Positions 6,211-14,158 of a DNA stretch of 34,640 nucleotides are shown one piece after another (the stretch's first letter is position 1; each line of letters begins with the position of its first letter). Both the position numbers and the translations under genes were made by a program. The notes beneath the pieces were generated by a model. It had not been told where the DNA came from. It did not search any database and saw only the letters and a program-made list of their open reading frames with translations. Source of the stretch: CAZZKF01 sp964654995 (lineage in GTDB: Bacteria; Pseudomonadota; Alphaproteobacteria; CAZZKF01); the NCBI GenBank assembly GCA_964654995.1, contig CAZZKF010000025.1:1-34640 (forward strand), read 5' to 3'.

Positions 6211-8309
6211 GTCGCTTTCTCCTGATAATCGGCGAAGGACTGGCCGGCCTCCGCCAGCCTTTGCAGCAGCGGCGCCGGCTGCCAGTAGCGGGCGTCGCGC
6301 TCGGCAAAATCGAGGATACGGGAATAGATGGTCTGCAGGCCGACCAGATCGGCATGGAACATCGGCCCGCCGCGATAGGGCGGAAAGCCATAGCCGTAGA
6401 TCCAGACGATGTCGATATCGCCGGGCCGCAGCGCGATGCCTTCTTCGAGGATGCGGGCGCCCTCGTTGATCAGTGGATAGATGCAGCGCTCGACGATTTC
6501 CTGGGCATCGATCTGGCGCCGCTCAATGCCGAGGCGCGCCGATTCGCGTTCGATCAGCTCGTGGACCTCAGGGTCGGACTTCGGCGTCCGATCGCCGGCC
6601 TCATAGCGGTAGAAGCCGGCCTGCGTTTTCTGGCCATAGCGGCCGATCTCATAGAGCCGGTCGGCAATCGCCCCGACGCGCGCGTCTTCGGGCCTTTGCC
6701 CTTTGCGTTCCTGGCGCACCCGATAGCCGACGTCGATGCCGGCGAGATCGCTCATCGCAAACGGTCCCATCGGCATGCCGAAGTCGTAGAGCGCCGCATC
6801 CACCTGCTCGGGCGTCGCCCCTTCGAGCAGCAGGAACTCGGCCTCGCGCAAATAGCCTTCCAGCATGCGGTTGCCGACAAAGCCGTAGCAGACGCCGACG
6901 ACGACCCCGACCTTGCGCAGCTTCTTGGCCAGCGCCAGCGTGGTGGCGACCACGTCCCTGGCGGTTTTCTCGCCACGGACGATTTCGAGCAACCGCATGA
7001 CATTGGCCGGGCTGAAGAAATGGGTGCCGATCACATCCTGCGGCCGGCTGGTGGCGGCGGCGATCTCGTTGACGTCCAGGGTGGAGGTATTGGTGGCGAG
7101 AATGGCGCCCGGCTTGCAGACCTCATCCAGCTTCGCAAACACTTCCTTCTTGAGCGCCATGTTCTCGAACACCGCCTCGATGACGATGTCGGCATCGCCC
7201 AGCTCGGCATCATCGAGGGTGCCGGAAATCAGCCCCATGCGCCGGTCCATCTCGTCCCTGGTCAGACGGCCGCGGGAAACGCTGCGGGCATAATTGCCTT
7301 CGATGACCTCAAGCCCGCGCCTCAAGGCGTCGTCATTGACCTCGAGCACGGTGACCGGAATGCCGGCATTGGCAAAATTCATGGCAATGCCGCCGCCCAT
7401 GGTGCCGGCGCCGATCACCGCGGCGCGCGCGATCTCGCGCTTGCGTGTGTCCTTGGGAATGTCGGGAATGCGGGCGACCTGGCGCTCGGCAAAGAAGACA
7501 TGGCGAAGCGCCGCCGATTCCTTGGAATTAAGGCATTCGACGAACAGCGCGCGTTCGTTTTTCAGGCCTTCGTCAAAGGGCAGCGAAAGCGCCCCCTCGA
7601 CCGCCCGGATGCAGCGCTCCGGCGCAAAGTAGCCGCGCGTCCTGGCGGCGATGGCCCGGCGATACTCATCAAAAAAGCCGGGCGCGGGCGGGTCCTTGAC
7701 CTCCATGTCGCGGATGCGGCGCAGGGGTGCATTCTCTTCCAGAAGACGCCTGGCATAGGCAACGGCGCCGTCCAACAGATCACCGTCGATCATCTCGTCA
7801 ATGAGCCCGAGCTCCAGCGCCTTCGAGGCCGGCAGCGGATCGCCCGAGAGAATCATGTCGAGCGCCGGCTTCACGCCGATGAGGCGCGGCAGCCTCTGGG
7901 TGCCGCCGGCACCCGGCAGGATGCCGAGCTTGACCTCCGGCACGCCGAGGCGCGCGCTCGGAACCGCACAGCGGTAATGGCAGGCAAGCGCGGTTTCCAG
8001 CCCGCCGCCGAGCGCGGTACCGTGGATCGCGGCCACCACCGGCTTGGGCAGCGATTCGATCTCCTTGATCACCGTCACCAGATCGGGGGGCGCCAGCGGC
8101 TTGCCGAATTCGGTGATGTCGGCGCCGGCGATGAACGTCCGCCCGGCACAGATCAGGATCACGGCGCGCACCGCGTCATCCGCACCGGCTTTGGCGATGG
8201 CTTCCGATATGCCGCTGCGCACCGCGTGTGAGAGCGCATTGACCGGCGGATTGTCGATCGTAATGACCCCGATCTCACCTTGGCGTTCAAAGCGCACGAC
8301 TTCACTCAT
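6207..8309 (-). CDS. 3-hydroxyacyl-CoA dehydrogenase / enoyl-CoA hydratase (FadB/FadJ-type)
   Basis: A 700-residue bifunctional beta-oxidation enzyme. Residues 1-190 form a crotonase domain with the oxyanion-hole segments FIAGADI (59-65) and GTALGGGLE (97-105) and both catalytic glutamates, Glu105 and Glu125. An NAD-binding domain starts at about 295 with GAGTMGGG, and the dehydrogenase catalytic His430 lies in THFFSP; C-terminal 3HCDH domains follow. Together they hydrate 2-enoyl-CoA and oxidise the 3-hydroxyacyl-CoA. I start it at the ATG at 8309, with GGGAG nine bases upstream; the frame is open to 8438, but the extra residues look non-coding. The gene is coupled to the thiolase by a 4-nt overlap and is divergent from an acyl-CoA synthetase. 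Confidence 0.94.
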   Translation of the reverse strand: MSEVVRFERQGEIGVITIDNPPVNALSHAVRSGISEAIAKAGADDAVRAVILICAGRTFIAGADITEFGKPLAPPDLVTVIKEIESLPKPVVAAIHGTALGGGLETALACHYRCAVPSARLGVPEVKLGILPGAGGTQRLPRLIGVKPALDMILSGDPLPASKALELGLIDEMIDGDLLDGAVAYARRLLEENAPLRRIRDMEVKDPPAPGFFDEYRRAIAARTRGYFAPERCIRAVEGALSLPFDEGLKNERALFVECLNSKESAALRHVFFAERQVARIPDIPKDTRKREIARAAVIGAGTMGGGIAMNFANAGIPVTVLEVNDDALRRGLEVIEGNYARSVSRGRLTRDEMDRRMGLISGTLDDAELGDADIVIEAVFENMALKKEVFAKLDEVCKPGAILATNTSTLDVNEIAAATSRPQDVIGTHFFSPANVMRLLEIVRGEKTARDVVATTLALAKKLRKVGVVVGVCYGFVGNRMLEGYLREAEFLLLEGATPEQVDAALYDFGMPMGPFAMSDLAGIDVGYRVRQERKGQRPEDARVGAIADRLYEIGRYGQKTQAGFYRYEAGDRTPKSDPEVHELIERESARLGIERRQIDAQEIVERCIYPLINEGARILEEGIALRPGDIDIVWIYGYGFPPYRGGPMFHADLVGLQTIYSRILDFAERDARYWQPAPLLQRLAEAGQSFADYQEKAT

Positions 8310-8458
8310 GACTGGCATCTCCCTATTGCGCCTTCGGAAATGGCGCCAGTTTACCCCAGAACAATCGCAGGGCCAGAGGCTTTGCGCTCTCGTCTGGATA
8401 TAACCGGCCGGCCACGATATCTTGGGAGGTTGGTTCACAGGGGAGGATGGAAGAACCG

Positions 8459-10093
8459 ATGCTGGGATTGATGCAGGACAGGCCGCTTCTGGTCTCGAGT
8501 TTCATCGACTATGCCGAGCGCTACCATGGCGACACCGAAATCGTCACCCGCACGCTCGAGGGGCCGATTCACCGCTATGGCTATGCCGACTGCGCGGCCC
8601 GCGCCAGGCGCCTTGCCAAGGCGCTGATTGCGCTTGGCGTCGGCCCCGGCACGCGGGTGGCGACGCTGGCCTGGAACACCCACCGCCATCTCGAGCTGTG
8701 GTACGGCATCTCCGGCATGGGGGCAATCACCCATACGGTGAACCCGCGCCTGTTCCCGGGCCAGATCGAATACATCATCAACCACGCCGAGGATTCCTAT
8801 CTGTTCCTCGACCTCTCGTTCGTCGATCTGGTCGAGGGCATGCAGGAGAAGCTCAAGACCGTCAAGGGCTATGTGATCCTTACCGATGCCGAACACATGC
8901 CCCTGACCCGGCTCGATCCGGTGTTCTGCTACGAGGACCTGCTCGCCGGCCAGGACGACGACTATGTCTGGCCGGAGTTCGACGAAAACACTGCGTGCGG
9001 CATGTGCTACACCTCGGGCACCACCGGCCATCCCAAGGGCGTGGTCTACAGCCATCGCTCCAACGTGCTGCACACGATGATGGCGATGTCGCGCGACTGC
9101 TTCGGCATCTCGTGCCAGGAAACGGTGATGCCGGTGGTCCCCATGTTCCATGCCAACAGCTGGGGCATTCCCTATGCCTGTGCGGCGGCCGGCGCCAAGC
9201 TGGTGCTGCCCGGCATGGGCATGGACGGCGAGAGCCTTTACGAGATGCTGGACAGCGAGAAAGTCAGCGCCACCGCCGCCGTGCCGACCGTCTGGCTGGC
9301 GCTGCTCCGCTATCTCGAAGAGACCGGCAAAATGTTGCCCCATCTCAACTCCGTGTGTATCGGCGGCTCGGCCGCCCCGCGCAGCATGATCGAGGTGTTT
9401 CAGACCAAATACGGCGTGCGCGTGCTGCATGCCTGGGGGATGACCGAAACCAGTCCGATCGGCAGTGTCGGCACGCTGAAGCCGTCGATGTTCGATCTGC
9501 CGCTCGACAAGCAACTGGATATCCAGGCCAAGCAGGGTCGTGCCGTCTATGGCATCGAGTTTCGCATCGTCGATGACGAGGGCAACGAGGTCCCGCGTGA
9601 CGGCAGGACCTCGGGCCATCTGAGGGTCCGCGGGCCGTGGGTGGCCCGGGCCTATTTCAAGGGCGAGGGCGGCAACATCGTCGATGAGGACGGCTGGTTC
9701 GATACCGGCGACATCGCCAATATGGACCCGGATGGCTTCATCCAGATCACCGACCGGGCCAAGGACGTGATCAAGTCGGGGGGCGAGTGGATCAGCTCCA
9801 TCGATCTCGAGAATCTGGCGGTTGGCCATCCCGAGGTGACCGAGGCGGCGGTGATCGGCGTACCGCATCCGAAATGGACGGAACGCCCCTTGCTCATCGT
9901 AGTGCGTGCCCCGGGCAGCACGGTGACGGGGCCCGAGATTCTGGATTATATGCGGGACAAGACCGCCAAGTGGTGGCTGCCGGACGATGTCGTCTTTGTC
10001 GACGAGCTGCCGCACACCGCCACCGGCAAGCTCCTCAAGACGAAGTTGCGCGAAGACTTCAAGGATTACCGCTTGCCGGATGCCGCCGAATAG
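8459..10093 (+). CDS. Fatty-acyl-CoA synthetase (AMP-binding, ANL superfamily)
   Basis: A 544-residue adenylate-forming ligase that activates a fatty acid to acyl-CoA via acyl-AMP. The P-loop-like motif YTSGTTGHPKG lies at about 184-194, followed by the core motif GMTETSP, then WFDTGDIA and DRAKDVIKSGGEWIS, and the catalytic Lys in the C-terminal ATGKLLKTKL. I choose the ATG at 8459 (protein starting MLGLMQD, typical of the family, with GGAAG five bases upstream). The ATG at 8447 directly touches the GGGGAGG sequence with no spacing. It is divergent from the hydratase/dehydrogenase and thiolase genes, and so supplies their substrate. Chain length is not predictable; medium-chain or long-chain are both possible. 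No acyl-CoA dehydrogenase gene is present here. Confidence 0.92.
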   Translation: MLGLMQDRPLLVSSFIDYAERYHGDTEIVTRTLEGPIHRYGYADCAARARRLAKALIALGVGPGTRVATLAWNTHRHLELWYGISGMGAITHTVNPRLFPGQIEYIINHAEDSYLFLDLSFVDLVEGMQEKLKTVKGYVILTDAEHMPLTRLDPVFCYEDLLAGQDDDYVWPEFDENTACGMCYTSGTTGHPKGVVYSHRSNVLHTMMAMSRDCFGISCQETVMPVVPMFHANSWGIPYACAAAGAKLVLPGMGMDGESLYEMLDSEKVSATAAVPTVWLALLRYLEETGKMLPHLNSVCIGGSAAPRSMIEVFQTKYGVRVLHAWGMTETSPIGSVGTLKPSMFDLPLDKQLDIQAKQGRAVYGIEFRIVDDEGNEVPRDGRTSGHLRVRGPWVARAYFKGEGGNIVDEDGWFDTGDIANMDPDGFIQITDRAKDVIKSGGEWISSIDLENLAVGHPEVTEAAVIGVPHPKWTERPLLIVVRAPGSTVTGPEILDYMRDKTAKWWLPDDVVFVDELPHTATGKLLKTKLREDFKDYRLPDAAE

Positions 10094-10117
10094 CCGCCAC
10101 TGCTGCGCCTTCGCGGG

Positions 10118-11116
10118 TCAGCCACCGGCGAGATCGCGAAACGCGGTGAGATCGCCGAGGCTTTCCGCATAAAAGACGCCGCGGGCGATCGCCCGCGCCG
10201 CACAGTCGGCGGCCAGGCTGCCGAGCCGGGCCAGACCTTCCGGGCCGGGCGGTTCGAGCGGCTGGCGGGCGGTCGAAATCACGAACACGGTATCGCCGTC
10301 GAACGGCGTGTGCGCCGGGCGGATGGCACGGGCAATGCCGTCCTGAGCGATGATCGCGACGCGCCGCGCCTGGGCCTTGTCGAGCACCGCGTTGGTGGCG
10401 ATGACGCCGATGGTGGTATGGCTCGCCAAAGGCCCGGCCTCGGGCCACTCGGCGTCCATGGTCACGCTCGCGTGGGGCGGCGCCAGACCGCCGAATTCGC
10501 CGTCCTGTTCCAGCGCCCAGGCCCACAGCGCCCTTTGGCCCGGCACCACCGGCGAGCCCCAGGAATTGACCGCGAACAGGGCGCCAACCTGCAGGCCCGT
10601 CGCGGTGACCGCCGAGGCGCTGCCGAGCCCGCCCTTGACCGGACCGGCCCTGGCGCCAAGCCCGGCCCCGGCATTGCCGAGCGCAAACTCGGCGCCCGCC
10701 GCCGCGCAGGCCTGGCCGCCCAGCCGATAATACGGCGGCACCTCGCCCCAGTCCTTGTCGCCGCCATTGGCGAGATCGTAGAGCACGGCGCCGGGGACCA
10801 CCGGCACCGGCCGCACGCCGAGGGCCAGGCCGATGCCGCGGGCCGAGAGCCAGTTGGTCACCGCATCGGCCGCCGCCAGGCCGAACACCGAACCGCCCGA
10901 GAGCACGACGGCGTGGCACTGATCGACCAGACAGGCGGGATCCAGCGAATCCGTCTCACGCGTGCCCGGCGCGCCGCCGCCGACATCGACGCCGGCAACA
11001 AAGGGCGCATCCGCCAGCACCACGGTAACGCCTGTGCGCACGTGCGCGTCCTCGGCATGGCCGACGCGGATGCCATCGACGTCGGTGATCAGGTTTCTGG
11101 GCCCCGGAACGGTCAT
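10118..11116 (-). CDS. P1/S58-family peptidase (DmpA-like aminopeptidase)
   Basis: A 332-residue protein of the DmpA/L-aminopeptidase D-esterase family, N-terminal nucleophile hydrolases that autocleave into two chains. Family marks are the opening TDVDGIRVGH (11-20), GGGAPGTRETD around 46-56, the glycine-rich LSGGSVFGLAAADAV, and KGGLGSAS. The segment GALFAVNSWGS is in the region where the family cleaves to free its nucleophile, but I cannot fix the nucleophile by eye. It is cytoplasmic, with no signal peptide. It is the last gene of a four-gene overlapping set: its ATG overlaps the stop of the SAM hydrolase gene by four bases. The substrate is unknown. Confidence 0.88.
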   Translation of the reverse strand: MTVPGPRNLITDVDGIRVGHAEDAHVRTGVTVVLADAPFVAGVDVGGGAPGTRETDSLDPACLVDQCHAVVLSGGSVFGLAAADAVTNWLSARGIGLALGVRPVPVVPGAVLYDLANGGDKDWGEVPPYYRLGGQACAAAGAEFALGNAGAGLGARAGPVKGGLGSASAVTATGLQVGALFAVNSWGSPVVPGQRALWAWALEQDGEFGGLAPPHASVTMDAEWPEAGPLASHTTIGVIATNAVLDKAQARRVAIIAQDGIARAIRPAHTPFDGDTVFVISTARQPLEPPGPEGLARLGSLAADCAARAIARGVFYAESLGDLTAFRDLAGG

Positions 11117-11892
11117 GGCGCGGCGTCCTTCACGGCCACAGGCGTGCCGATTTCAAGATCAAGGGCCCGTGCGGCGCTGCCGCCATTGACGGCCAGTTCA
11201 ACCAGGCCGATGGCGTTTTCATACCAGAAGGCGGTGCCCGGCGGCACCTCGCAAAAGGTCCGCGCGCGGCGCAGCGCCGTACCTGTGCCTTCAGGGATAA
11301 TACACGCGTCCGGTGCTACTGTTTCGGCGCGCAGGCCGGTGGCCGCATTGCCGAAGCCGTCGATATAGATCACCTCCGCCGCCTCGTCCGGCCAGTCGGG
11401 CCCGGCCCGCGGGGCATCGTCCGCCGGCTGGGCCTCGCGCTCCAGAACCGTTGCAGCCGGATTTTCGCCCGCCGCCAGGGCGCCGGCGATCCGGGCGGCG
11501 GCCGGGGCAAACACGTCGCGGCCGTGAAAGCTCGCCGAAACGCCGGTCTCGGGAATGTCGAGGTGCCAGCGCCGCATCGGTGCCGGGCTACGGCGCAGAA
11601 CCAGCTCGAACAGGCCGTTGTCGGGCCCGACCAGCCAGCGGTCCCCGGCCAGCGCCGCCAGCGCCGGGCGCGCCCCGCCAACCCCGGGATCGACCACGCC
11701 GAGCACTATCGCACCAGCCGGCACATCGGCCATCAGCGCGGCCAGCAGATAGGCGGCGGCGCGGGGGGTACGCGAGGGCGCATCATGCATCAGGTCAATG
11801 ACCGGGCAATTCGGCGCGTGGCGGGCCAGCACCAGCTTCATCTGGCCGACATAAGGCCCATCAGTGCCAAAATCGGTGAACAGAACGATCAT
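11113..11892 (-). CDS. SAM hydroxide adenosyltransferase (DUF62, chlorinase/fluorinase fold)
   Basis: A 259-residue protein of the DUF62/fluorinase superfamily. Members that are not halogenases hydrolyse S-adenosylmethionine to adenosine and methionine using an Asp-Arg-His triad. Here Asp68 and Arg75 lie in VVDPGVGGAR and His123 in SFHGRD, matching that triad. The N-terminal FTDFGTDGPYVGQMK is typical. The ATG at 11892 is chosen because the protein opens directly with this motif and overlaps the stop of the methyltransferase gene by four bases; the open frame upstream (to 12249) is the methyltransferase read in another frame. Placement next to a SAM-using methyltransferase may be functional. 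A halogenase role is unlikely. Confidence 0.9.
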   Translation of the reverse strand: MIVLFTDFGTDGPYVGQMKLVLARHAPNCPVIDLMHDAPSRTPRAAAYLLAALMADVPAGAIVLGVVDPGVGGARPALAALAGDRWLVGPDNGLFELVLRRSPAPMRRWHLDIPETGVSASFHGRDVFAPAAARIAGALAAGENPAATVLEREAQPADDAPRAGPDWPDEAAEVIYIDGFGNAATGLRAETVAPDACIIPEGTGTALRRARTFCEVPPGTAFWYENAIGLVELAVNGGSAARALDLEIGTPVAVKDAAP

Positions 11893-12689
11893 GCCCGCCC
11901 CCTCGCCCGGGCAATGATGAACAACCGGGTCATGGCAAACAATATGGTGCCGTCGGCGCGCGGCGGATAGGCCCGGGCGAGCGGCGCCCGGCAGGCATCG
12001 GTGAAGGCGGCTCGCTCTTCGGCATCGAGTGGTTCGAGAAACGGCCGCATGGCAGTCGCCGAGAGCCAGCGGATTATCGCGTCCGCCCCTTCGAGACGAT
12101 GATGATAGCGGGTCTGCCAGATGTCCACGTTCACCGCCACTGGCGCCAGGCAATCGTAATAATCTTGCGGCGCGAGCACCGGCCGGCGGCGATAAATGGT
12201 GCCCAGGCGCGACGCCCAGCGTGGCTGGCCAGCCACCGCGCACAGGCATTGGTGGGAGGGCTCGTCATAATTATCGGGCATCTGCACGGCCAGAACCCCA
12301 CCCGGGGCAAGACAGCCGACCAGGCGCGCAAACAGCTGCTGATGATCGTCCAGCCAGTGCAGCGCGGCGTTCGAAAACACCAGATCGACAGGCGCCGGCG
12401 GCCGCCAGTCGGCGATATCCTGCCGGCGCCAGGCAATCCTGTCCGCCGGCCCATCATCGGCGGCCGCCGCCAGCATCTCGGGCGAGGCATCGATGGCCTC
12501 GATCTGCGCGTCCGCCCAGCGTTCCGCCAGCAGGCGGGTGACTGCCCCGGTGCCGCAGCCGAGATCGACGATGCGGCGTGCGGACAATGCCGGAATGGCC
12601 GCGATCAGATCGCGGGCCGGGCGCAACCGCGCAGGTCCAAACGCCTGATAGAGCCCCGGCTCCCAGGCCAATGTCTCGTTGTCATTCAC
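11889..12689 (-). CDS. tam: Trans-aconitate 2-methyltransferase
   Basis: A 266-residue class I SAM-dependent methyltransferase. Motif I, VDLGCGTG, is at 41-48, the acidic ribose-binding residue is Asp67 (EAIDAS), and motif IV is near SNAALHWL. The N-terminal WEPGLYQAFGPARLRPARDL and the central MPDNYDEPSH are characteristic of Tam, which methylates trans-aconitate, a spontaneous inhibitory isomer of cis-aconitate. It is cytoplasmic. The 5' end overlaps the upstream histidine kinase gene by eight bases and the 3' end overlaps the SAM hydrolase gene by four. Assignment to Tam rather than a generic methyltransferase is fairly secure. Confidence 0.88.
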   Translation of the reverse strand: MNDNETLAWEPGLYQAFGPARLRPARDLIAAIPALSARRIVDLGCGTGAVTRLLAERWADAQIEAIDASPEMLAAAADDGPADRIAWRRQDIADWRPPAPVDLVFSNAALHWLDDHQQLFARLVGCLAPGGVLAVQMPDNYDEPSHQCLCAVAGQPRWASRLGTIYRRRPVLAPQDYYDCLAPVAVNVDIWQTRYHHRLEGADAIIRWLSATAMRPFLEPLDAEERAAFTDACRAPLARAYPPRADGTILFAMTRLFIIARARGRA

Positions 12690-14097
12690 GGTCGGGTATG
12701 GTCAGCCGAAAGGTCGTGCCGTCACGGTCACTCTTGACCAGAACGACATCGCCGCCATGGGCACGGATCAGCTCCCGGGCGATGGCCAGACCGAGGCCGG
12801 TACCGCCACGCCGGGCACTGCCGGCGAACGGCTTGAACAGATTGCGCCGCGCCGCCTCGGGCAGGCCGGGGCCGTTATCCGCAATTTCGATGATCACGGT
12901 TGCCGCCCGGCGCTCGGCCGAGACCCGGATGCGCCCCCCGTCATCGCCGTCAAGCGCCTCTGCCGCATTGCGGCCAAGATTGGCGATCGCACGGTAGACA
13001 TGCTCGGGATCTCCATCGACTTCGAGATTGTCGTCAATCGCCGTCTCCCAGACCAGCCGGTTATGCTCGCCCAGCCCCAGTGACTGGCCGATATCATCAA
13101 CCAGCGGCTTGAGCTCGAAGCGAATGCGCCGCGGCGGCACCTCGTCCGAGCGTCCGTATTTGAGCGTGCGCACGCACAGCGATATGGCGCGATCGAGGGC
13201 GCCGACCAGTTGCGGCAGCAAACGGCGCACGGTCGGGTCGTCGCTTTTGGACAGACGCTCGGAGACAAGCTGGGCATTGGCGAGCGAATTGCGCAAATCG
13301 TGGGTGATCTTGCTGATCGCCGCCCCGAGATCGGCAAGATGGGTTTTCTGCCTGAGCGCGTTGCGCACCTCGTCCTGCATTTTGGCCAGCTCGCGCTGGA
13401 CGGTGCCGATCTCGTCGCTGCGTGCCGATTCCAGCACCGTGTGGGCCGGGTTCTCCGGGTCCTCGCGAAAGACCGCCATGCTTTCAGTAATCCGGCGCAG
13501 AGGCCGCACCATCAACCGATGCAGGCTGATGTAAACCAGCCCGGCGGTAATCAGTGAGATGATGATGGTGAGCCCCAGTATCCGGCCCGAAAAATCGACC
13601 ATGGCGTGCCACAGCGGCAACTCCGGCAGGATGATCTCGAGACGCTCGTCCGGACCGCCGTCGGGCAGCGGGCCGATGACGTGAATGGTGTCGCGACCAC
13701 GGCGGGCCAGCGTTGCAAATGCGTCAACGATCAGGGTCAGCGCGTTGGCCGAACGCAGGTCGTAGGTGGCGGCAATCGCCGGTGGCCGGCTGCCGCTGAA
13801 CATGATGGTGCGGCGCTGAGAGCGCTTGACGATTACCGCGTCAACTTCCGCCGCCGCCAGCAGTTGCCGTTCCAGATCCTTGCTGATGTGGTTTTCATCG
13901 GTGGCCTGAAGGGCAAGCCCGGCAATGTGGCCGGTATTCAACCGCTCCTCGAGGTAGCTCAGGCGAAAGCGGGCGACCGAGGGAACAAAGACGAGAACTT
14001 CGGCGACCACGACAAAAAAGATGGTCAGAACCAGAAGCCGTGCCGACAGCCCCTTGGCGAAGGATGGCAGAGACAGCCTTTCCCGCATCATCACCAA
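12682..14097 (-). CDS. Membrane sensor histidine kinase, HAMP domain, orphan
   Basis: A 471-residue two-component sensor. A transmembrane segment at about 18-40 is followed by a periplasmic region of about 130 residues, a second transmembrane segment at about 172-192 and a HAMP linker to about 245. The phosphoacceptor is His266 in ISKITHDLRNSLANA. A HATPase domain with N box (NLGRNAAEAL), G1 (DNGPGLP) and G2 (GGTGLGLAIA) ends the protein. No response regulator gene adjoins it. Instead its 3' end overlaps tam by eight bases. What it senses and its partner are unknown. The ATG at 14097 is taken; ATGs at codons 3 and 4 are alternatives. Confidence 0.92.
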   Translation of the reverse strand: MVMMRERLSLPSFAKGLSARLLVLTIFFVVVAEVLVFVPSVARFRLSYLEERLNTGHIAGLALQATDENHISKDLERQLLAAAEVDAVIVKRSQRRTIMFSGSRPPAIAATYDLRSANALTLIVDAFATLARRGRDTIHVIGPLPDGGPDERLEIILPELPLWHAMVDFSGRILGLTIIISLITAGLVYISLHRLMVRPLRRITESMAVFREDPENPAHTVLESARSDEIGTVQRELAKMQDEVRNALRQKTHLADLGAAISKITHDLRNSLANAQLVSERLSKSDDPTVRRLLPQLVGALDRAISLCVRTLKYGRSDEVPPRRIRFELKPLVDDIGQSLGLGEHNRLVWETAIDDNLEVDGDPEHVYRAIANLGRNAAEALDGDDGGRIRVSAERRAATVIIEIADNGPGLPEAARRNLFKPFAGSARRGGTGLGLAIARELIRAHGGDVVLVKSDRDGTTFRLTIPDRE

Positions 14098-14158
14098 AAA
14101 CTACACCATAACCCGGCCTCGCCGCCACGGCCTTGCCAAGCCTGCACTCGGCGGCCGG

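Noticed and set aside
5125..8231. Long open frames on the plus strand opposite the thiolase and hydratase/dehydrogenase genes (366 and 683 codons)
   Set aside because: They are antisense to clear, motif-complete genes, have no domain likeness, are rich in His/Gly/Asp/Arg as expected for the complement of G+C-rich codons, and lack ribosome sites.
11113..11892. SAM-dependent chlorinase or fluorinase
   Set aside because: The Asp68-Arg75-His123 triad of the hydroxide adenosyltransferases is present, and no halogenated-metabolite genes are nearby.
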